Part shown: in pieces, positions 6,289 through 10,617 of the stretch | Layout of the letters: each line of letters opens with the position of its first letter | Numbering within the stretch: the first letter of the stretch is position 1 | Assembly: GCA_016256075.1 (NCBI GenBank) | Contig: SDVU01000776.1 | Location: forward strand, 1-10,617 | Length of the DNA: 10,617 nucleotides | Origin: Dictyocoela muelleri | Lineage: Eukaryota; Microsporidia | Direction: 5' to 3' | Made by a program: the position numbers and the translations under genes | Notes under the pieces: model-generated | The model's input: only the letters and a program-made list of their open reading frames with translations | Told to the model about the DNA's origin: nothing | Databases searched by the model: none

Positions 6289-7534
6289 TTTGCTTTCTCT
6301 TTAAAATCCCATTTCTAATTTCTTCATAATTTATTTTATTTTTTAAAAAACAATCAAGCCATACCCATTTAAATTGTATTTCTAACCAATCAATTCTATC
6401 TTTAAATTCCAATTTTAATTTTGAAAATATTTCTTTGCAAATTAATTCTTGTTCTTTATCTAATTTAGTTTTATCGTGATTATTAATCTTTTTAGTAATC
6501 GTTTTATTGCTAAAAGTTTTTAATTTGTCTTTATTAATCATATTATAATCTTTATTATCACTTATAATACTTTTATCAATGTAATAATCATTAATATCAG
6601 TTATAGTAATATCATCTTTATTATAATTGATATCAGTATTATCACTTTTAGCAATATCAGTTATAGCAATATCATTTTTACTTTTAATATCATTTTTACT
6701 TTTAATATCATTTTTACTTTTAATATCATTTTTACTTTTAATATCATTTTTAATTTCAGATACTTCCTCGTCAAGTTTAATTTTTATTTTCTTTAAAACA
6801 TTCATGTCAATAGAAATTTTCTTTTTATTTCCTGTCTGAAATCCTGATTCAATTCGTGATATTTGATTTATTGATTCATTTGATATTTCATTATAATTAA
6901 CAACTTTTTTATCTTCATCATTAGAAAGTTTTTTATCTTCATCATTAGAAAGTTTTTTATCTTCAACATTAGGAACTTTTTTATCTCCATAATAAAGAGG
7001 TTTTTTATCTTCCTCATTAGGGACTTTATCGATTTTTCCCTCGTCATCTTTTAAATATTTATCTTTGTAATAGCTACTTGGAATGCATCCCTTAATAATT
7101 GGTGATGATGTACATAAACTTTGAGAAAATTTATTTATAGGTGAATTAAGTTTATTCAATAATTTAGGATCAATTTGTTTATCAAAGACTGTATCTGAAA
7201 TTAAATTTTCTAAAGGGTGAAAGGAATGAAAATCATCATCCTTTTTATTGTCTAAAATGGAATCTTCAGTAAAATCATCTTGAATAAAATTATCGTCATT
7301 AAAATCATCTTGAATAAAATCATCATCAATGAAATCATCCTTAATAATTTCATCTTCATTAAAATCATTTTTATCTTTAAGTTCCTGGTCTTTCAATGCA
7401 TCATCACTAAAATCGTCTTCATAAATAACATCAGAATATATTCCAATGAAATCTTTAAAATCTTTGTCATCAAAATCTTTGTCATCAAAATCATTGCCAT
7501 TAAAATCATTTTTATTCTTAAAATTATTAAATGT
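6281..7534 (-). CDS. BRCA2: BRCA2-like protein, middle part: BRC motif and end of helical domain
   Basis: The first ATG is at 7396 (371 codons), but the same frame is open up to 7534 and reads NDFNGNDFDDKDF, matching the style of what follows. I therefore take the segment from 7534. Residues counted from the ATG: an Asp/Phe-rich part (10-57), then KKLSNDED repeats (137-165), then GFQTGNKKKISIDMNVL with KKIKIKLDEE (185-211). The last is a BRC motif, the RAD51-binding unit of BRCA2 (human form GFHTASGKKVKIAKESL, ending NLFDE), with Gly in place of the usual Ala of FxxA. SKNDIK repeats follow. The C-terminus (312-371) has DWLEIQFKWVWLD and ILKRK, matching the W...YRW..W and LKYR region of the helical domain. 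It ends in TAG exactly where the domain should continue; the continuation is in the +1 frame at 6288. RAD51 binding is inferred from the motif. Confidence 0.75.
   Translation of the reverse strand, partial: TFNNFKNKNDFNGNDFDDKDFDDKDFKDFIGIYSDVIYEDDFSDDALKDQELKDKNDFNEDEIIKDDFIDDDFIQDDFNDDNFIQDDFTEDSILDNKKDDDFHSFHPLENLISDTVFDKQIDPKLLNKLNSPINKFSQSLCTSSPIIKGCIPSSYYKDKYLKDDEGKIDKVPNEEDKKPLYYGDKKVPNVEDKKLSNDEDKKLSNDEDKKVVNYNEISNESINQISRIESGFQTGNKKKISIDMNVLKKIKIKLDEEVSEIKNDIKSKNDIKSKNDIKSKNDIKSKNDIAITDIAKSDNTDINYNKDDITITDINDYYIDKSIISDNKDYNMINKDKLKTFSNKTITKKINNHDKTKLDKEQELICKEIFSKLKLEFKDRIDWLEIQFKWVWLDCFLKNKINYEEIRNGILKRKQNE
6670..6752 (-). repeat. 18-bp in-frame repeat encoding SKNDIK
   Basis: Four to five near-identical copies of the 18-bp unit CATTTTTACTTTTAATAT encode KNDIKS directly after the BRC motif. 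The unit is a multiple of three and keeps the frame. Function is unknown; a flexible charged linker between the BRC motif and the helical domain is the plain reading. Confidence 0.9.
6893..7023 (-). repeat. 24-27-bp in-frame repeat encoding NDEDKKLS and variants
   Basis: About five imperfect units (PNEEDKKPL, GDKKVPNVEDKKLS, NDEDKKLS, NDEDKKVV) stand just ahead of the BRC motif. Two central units are identical at the base level (CTTCATCATTAGAAAGTTTT). All keep the frame. Confidence 0.8.
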
Positions 7535-8511
7535 TTATTTTCAATTTCTGAAGTTGATGGCTCAGTGAATCCAAATTCTAAAGTGTCATGGTGATTTAAA
7601 GGAATTTGAAGATTGTTGATAAAAGGATTTTCATCAGAAAGTGAGTTATTGTAATGTGTTGATGTGATTTCATAACTATTCTTTAATTGTTGATTTTTAA
7701 CTGTCTCATTCAAATGTTTCTGATTATCTGATACGTCTAATTGTTGATCATCAGTTGAGACTTCAAATTGTTGATTTTTTACTGATACGTCTAATTGTTG
7801 CTCATCAGTCGATACATCTATTTTTTGCTCATTAACTGACTCATTCAAATGTTTCTCATTATCCGATAAATCTAATTGTTTCTCATAATCCGATAAATCT
7901 AATTGTTGATCATCAGTTGATACATCTAATTGTTGATCATCACTTTCAGTTGATACATTTTTCATATTTGATTGAAAAATCTTTATTACACTGTTTCGGT
8001 TTACTTTTTCTATCTTTTCTTTATGCGTGTTTTTAATTTTATCATTTTTATTTTTTTCGTTTGAATGGTCGCTAAATTCATCATCAAAAACAGCAAAGGA
8101 TTTTTTAATGTCATCAATAGAATCATTGAAACTGATAGAAGATTTATTGATATTATCAATATCATTCTTAATATCAATATCATTGATAATATCAATTTCA
8201 TTCTTAATATCAATAGAATTGCTGATATCAATATCATTCTTAATATCAATAGAGTTACTAATATCAACAGAATTATCAAAAGAATTATCAAAAGAATTAT
8301 CAAAAGAATTATCGATAGAATTAAATTCATTACTGATTTCATTAATAGAATCTTTAAAATATGTGTTTCTTTTATTAATTTCACTCTCTTTAATCTCTGG
8401 CAAATCAGTGTCAATGTTTATATCCATGTCTAAATCAATACTATCGAGTTCTATTTCATCTGAAAAAAAATTTATATTTTTTTGACTTTCTGTGGGCTTG
8501 TCGTTTTTCAT
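7393..8511 (-). CDS. BRCA2-like locus, N-terminal Asp/Asn/Ser-rich part
   Basis: A 372-codon frame beginning MKNDKPTES. About 326 residues look real; the last 46 (LIILRIKMILMAMIL and onward) are the Asp-rich coding sequence read out of frame, so the useful reading ends near 7533 and continues in the next frame. The protein part is acidic and repetitive: DNSFDNSFDNS (about 67-80), IDIKNDIDISNS repeats (84-120), and some eight units of the D-Q-Q-L-D-V-S-T-D type (190-277). No enzyme fold, signal peptide or membrane segment is seen. KKSFAVFDDEF (136-146) resembles the second half of a BRC motif but is too weak to call. The segment lacks homology of its own; it is joined to BRCA2 by position, shared low-complexity style and absence of any gap. 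The ATG is the first in frame after AT-rich DNA and has no CCC motif. Confidence 0.55.
   Translation of the reverse strand: MKNDKPTESQKNINFFSDEIELDSIDLDMDINIDTDLPEIKESEINKRNTYFKDSINEISNEFNSIDNSFDNSFDNSFDNSVDISNSIDIKNDIDISNSIDIKNEIDIINDIDIKNDIDNINKSSISFNDSIDDIKKSFAVFDDEFSDHSNEKNKNDKIKNTHKEKIEKVNRNSVIKIFQSNMKNVSTESDDQQLDVSTDDQQLDLSDYEKQLDLSDNEKHLNESVNEQKIDVSTDEQQLDVSVKNQQFEVSTDDQQLDVSDNQKHLNETVKNQQLKNSYEITSTHYNNSLSDENPFINNLQIPLNHHDTLEFGFTEPSTSEIENKHLIILRIKMILMAMILMTKILMTKILKISLEYILMLFMKTILVMMH
7685..7945 (-). repeat. 33-bp-class repeat encoding DQQLDVSTD units
   Basis: About eight diverged units encode variants of DQQLDVSTD, EKQLDLSDN, EKHLNESVN and NQQFEVSTD. Units change mostly by whole codons and two alternating types (QQLDVS and KHLNES) recur in order, suggesting duplication of multi-unit blocks. 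The frame is kept throughout, so it was translated at least while it grew. Confidence 0.8.
8152..8320 (-). repeat. ATC-rich in-frame repeats encoding IDIKNDIDISNS and DNSF
   Basis: Two adjoining low-complexity tracts. The first has alternating 18-bp units that read IDIKND and IDISNS. The second is a 12-bp unit, AAAGAATTATC, coding DNSF four times (8273-8320). Because the repeats are built of triplet-like ATC/AAT pieces, all three frames on both strands stay open here, which creates spurious ORFs. Confidence 0.8.
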
Positions 8512-8983
8512 GATGCATAGATAAAAAATTTTTATAAAAATAAAAAAAATGAAATATTTAAAAAAGTTAGAAACAGTAAATTAAATTGAAATGATAAAAA
8601 TTAATTAAAATAGTAAAAGAAATTATATTTTAAAATATCATCTTTAAGACAAATTATGAATATAATATTTTATTATACAATAAAATAAAAATTTAAAGAT
8701 GTTTCTTGGCATAAATCCATCATAAAAGTAGAATCATGAAAAAGAAATTATATTAATTTTAGCTAAACTATGGCCTTAAATTAAATAAACATTTTATAAA
8801 TATCATCAATGATATTTTGGTTAACAAATGTTAACATTTAATAGATTGTATCTCTCTTATTTCAAATAAGCACAAAATCACGATATTATTAAATAATTAA
8901 TAAATCCAATTAATAGGATAAGCTTTTTGACGATTTGCTCTAAAATATAACCTTATGAATCGGTGTCGTCCCGATTGTTAGAA
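8512..8983. other. Upstream region of the BRCA2-like gene, AT-rich, no gene
   Basis: Very AT-rich DNA without coding pattern. A short inverted pair GTTAAC-AAAT-GTTAAC (8820-8836 region) is present. An out-of-frame ATG lies seven bases before the annotated start. The promoter must be here, but no specific element can be named. Confidence 0.4.
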
Positions 8984-9100
8984 ATCTCAATCTTCAAAAA
9001 TTGCAATCATCCGAAATTGCAATCATCCGAAATTGCAATCATCCGAAATTGCAATCATCCGAAATTGCAATTTTCCTAAATTGCAATCTTCCGAAATTTG
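8984..9100. repeat. 16-bp tandem array, AATTGCAATCATCCGA, about seven copies
   Basis: Four central copies (9000-9066) are identical; flanking ones vary (TTTTCCTA, CTTCCGA, CTTCAAA). The unit shares its length and its AATTG start with the minisatellite at 861-1583 but the rest differs. The array stops 24 bases before the MITE at 9124. Confidence 0.9.
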
Positions 9101-9123
9101 AAAAAAACGGCTCTTTAATTTAA

Positions 9124-9395
9124 CTGGGGTATACAGGAGTATTCACTTGGAGGAGATCGTAAAAACCAAATTCATATATAAATTGCTATGATACTGATAT
9201 AATAGTTTAATTTAATATGTGCCTTTACATTCTGGGTTTATATTATAACAACTTCGATGTATCCATATATAAACATGAATATATAAGGTCATATAAAATT
9301 CGAACCATTTCATCAATATCATCTCATCACGAAAACTTAAATATGAAATTGATTTTTCGTGAAACCTTCCATGTGAATACTCCTGTATGACCTAG
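9124..9395. mobile_element. MITE-like 272-bp element with terminal inverted repeats
   Basis: The left end CTGGGGTATACAGGAGTATT, continuing CACTTGGAGG, is matched in inverted orientation by the right end (minus strand CTAGGTCATACAGGAGTATT, continuing CACATGGAAGG). Only about five of some 29 positions differ, and the 15-base core ATACAGGAGTATTCAC is exact. TAA stands immediately outside both ends (9121-9123 and 9396-9398), a possible 3-bp target duplication as made by PIF/Harbinger-type elements. In this AT-rich DNA it could be chance. The interior is AT-rich and non-coding, so the element would be non-autonomous. The parent family cannot be fixed from the window. Confidence 0.75.
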
Positions 9396-9398
9396 TAA

Positions 9399-9679
9399 AT
9401 ATAGTATCCTAAAATTTTAAACCAAAATATAGATAAAATTCAAAAATTAAAACGTTTGATAAAATTGTATTTTTTAAAGTTTTTAAAAGAAATATAATAT
9501 ATATAGTTTCTTTATTATAACCCAGTCATAATCTTTCTATAGTTCAATCCTGTTTAAAAAAACCTTTTATCTTTTTATAGTTTTCACTCCATATTTTAAC
9601 CTAGACACCTCAATATCCCCGACTGATTGTATTTTTAGAATGAAATATAAAATTTCTTTAAAATCAGGATTTTTTTTAT
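9399..9679. other. AT-rich spacer, nothing recognised
   Basis: No open frame, tandem array or tRNA-like structure is visible between the MITE and the hairpin. Confidence 0.4.
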
Positions 9680-9747
9680 TACTGTTTTATTATGTAATGC
9701 CATTTTTTTGAGCATACAAAAAAATGGTACTATATAATAGAACAGTA
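9680..9747. repeat. 68-bp near-perfect inverted repeat (hairpin)
   Basis: The arms 9680-9710 and 9717-9747 are 31 bases each and match at 27 positions, beginning TACTGTT and ending CCATTTTTTTG, with a six-base loop AGCATA. The mismatches are all transitions, which keep G-U pairs in one strand's RNA in several cases. It may be the two fused ends of a deleted transposon, a tiny foldback MITE, or an RNA-forming hairpin. Confidence 0.85.
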
Positions 9748-9927
9748 TCAATTTAGTAATAACTTTAAAAAATTAATAATTCTACAAAAACTAAAAAATC
9801 AAATATAATATAGAAAAAAATAATAAAATTAAAAATTTATTTTAGAATTTTAATAAAGTCGTCAAAAGTTAAATCTTTCGTATTTCTAAAAAAAATTAAA
9901 AATTTCACAATATGATATAGTCTTCTC

Positions 9928-10303
9928 CTAGCAAGTCCATACTCTAGGTGCTTCTTCATTTTGAAATGATTCCATAAAATTTAAATGTTTGAATATATAA
10001 CTAATTTCGAGATCAACAAAATTTTCCTTGTGGCAAACATCAAAGTGAATATATCTTATTTCATTTAGAGAGGTGTACATTTTCGCCTGATCTGTACAGA
10101 TAATTGTATTTTCTCTCACAATTCATTTAATAATATTTTCTAAAGTTTTTTTTTCGATCCGGTACAACCTCAAAATAACACCTACCCGTATCTATTTCGA
10201 CTATTCAGAATACTCAGGTTTGTCCGGGATATCTACCTTTTTCGTATTTTGTAGACGACATGAAATATTCATAAACTTCTACGATACTGTCTATACCTTC
10301 CAT
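9928..10303 (-). pseudogene. Merlin/IS1016-like (ISXO2-type DDE) transposase relic
   Basis: The minus strand keeps the motif series of an ISXO2-type transposase. IDSIVEVYEYF leads to IVEID (D at 10192-10190, first catalytic residue), then YFEVVPDR, then in another frame IIK..IVRENTIICTDQAK (second D), IRYIHFDVCHKENFVDLE (family pattern GY.HF.VNHSENFVDPE), and HLNFMESF, where E of MES fits the third catalytic residue (family H..NIESFW). About 40 residues normally between the first D and VPDR are missing. There are stops before IVEID and before IVRENT, and a frame change in the A run after VPDR. It is a dead, internally deleted copy of a plain DNA transposon of the Merlin type, a family reported from microsporidia and their animal hosts. 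Terminal repeats were not found. Confidence 0.72.
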
Positions 10304-10406
10304 CATTATTTTTTTTGATTATAAAGTCGTATTTTATTTTCAATTTTATATTTAAATTTCGGTTGATGTGCGAATATTAAGGCAAAAATAGGGGCGTACT
10401 TTTTTT

Positions 10407-10582
10407 TAAAAAAAACCCAAATTGACACACATGCGTGAGGCCATCAAATTTGTGGAAGAAAAACATAATATAATAATCAATGAAATAATAGCAAAATGAT
10501 GCATTTTTTGTTCTTCTAAATTAACATGGAAGTCCAAAAAGATTTTTCAGGTGAGATGTACATGGAAGCCATGTGGTAAAAT
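10407..10582 (+). pseudogene. Possible N-terminal relic of a Tc1/mariner-like transposase
   Basis: The plus strand reads KPKLTHMREAIKFVEEKHNI then INEIIAK, which looks like the first helix-turn-helix of microsporidian Tc1-like transposases (a basic lead, a helix, then EIAK). After a one-base frame change the pattern continues as MMHFLFF, a stop, and INMEVQKDFSGEMYMEAMW, which could be the KxFxxGEM..EKRGG linker. No catalytic motif is reached before the window ends. The call rests on a short, degenerate pattern, so it is tentative. Confidence 0.3.
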
Positions 10583-10617
10583 ATATTATCTGTTTGCATC
10601 GTCACCTTTTACTAACA

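Noticed and set aside
8010-8485. Open frames of 122-152 codons on the plus strand and a 134-codon minus-strand frame.
   Set aside because: They are shadows of the ATC/AAT repeats of the N-terminal BRCA2-like segment, with Ile/Leu/Ser-only composition.
6281-8511. Introns explaining the frame changes of the BRCA2-like gene.
   Set aside because: The frames overlap or touch, leaving no segment to remove, and the sequence at the joins is coding by homology or composition. Microsporidian introns are also rare.
8815-8840. GTTAAC-AAAT-GTTAAC as an operator-like site.
   Set aside because: Short symmetrical AT-rich pairs are expected by chance here, and nothing links it to a regulator.

Overview
The window looks like nuclear DNA of a microsporidian with a large, transposon-rich, strongly AT-rich genome (Hamiltosporidium, Edhazardia or Anncaliia would fit; I cannot name the species). 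The grounds are intron-free, shortened, fast-evolving eukaryotic genes, a CCC-type motif directly before one start codon, long gene-poor spacers, and decayed Merlin/IS1016-like and Tc1/mariner-like DNA transposons. The lineage call is inference.

Layout. 1-860: relic of a Tc1/mariner-type transposase, then empty AT-rich DNA. 861-1583: two arrays of a ~16-bp repeat facing each other around a ~240-bp centre, a foldback-like structure. 1584-2690: no recognisable gene. 2691-2928 and 4599-4830: two copies, same orientation, of a tRNA-derived SINE with Pol III A and B boxes; they bracket the only clearly intact gene, a short PWP1 (WD-repeat ribosome-biogenesis) homologue at 3301-4326 on the minus strand. 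5434-8511, minus strand: a BRCA2-like gene spread over three overlapping reading frames. It carries an Asp/Asn-rich N-terminal part, one BRC motif, the end of the BRCA2 helical domain, OB1 and OB2. 8984-9100: a 16-bp tandem array. 9124-9395: a 272-bp MITE with terminal inverted repeats and a possible TAA target duplication. 9680-9747: a near-perfect 31-bp-arm hairpin. 9928-10303: a decayed Merlin/IS1016-like transposase. 10407-10582: a probable second Tc1-like relic.

The most notable object is the BRCA2 homologue. BRCA2 loads RAD51 on single-stranded DNA during homologous recombination. Here the family is cut down to one visible BRC motif, a partial helical domain, OB1 with a five-fold FDKNN insertion in a loop, and OB2 with almost no tower. 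The reading frame changes twice, once by -1 (or +2) and once by +1, so the first and third parts are in the same frame. The frame changes could be real damage, assembly error in homopolymers, or recoding; the sequence alone does not decide.

The genes show no operon-like joint function. PWP1 is housekeeping, BRCA2 is recombination, and the rest is repeat and transposon debris.
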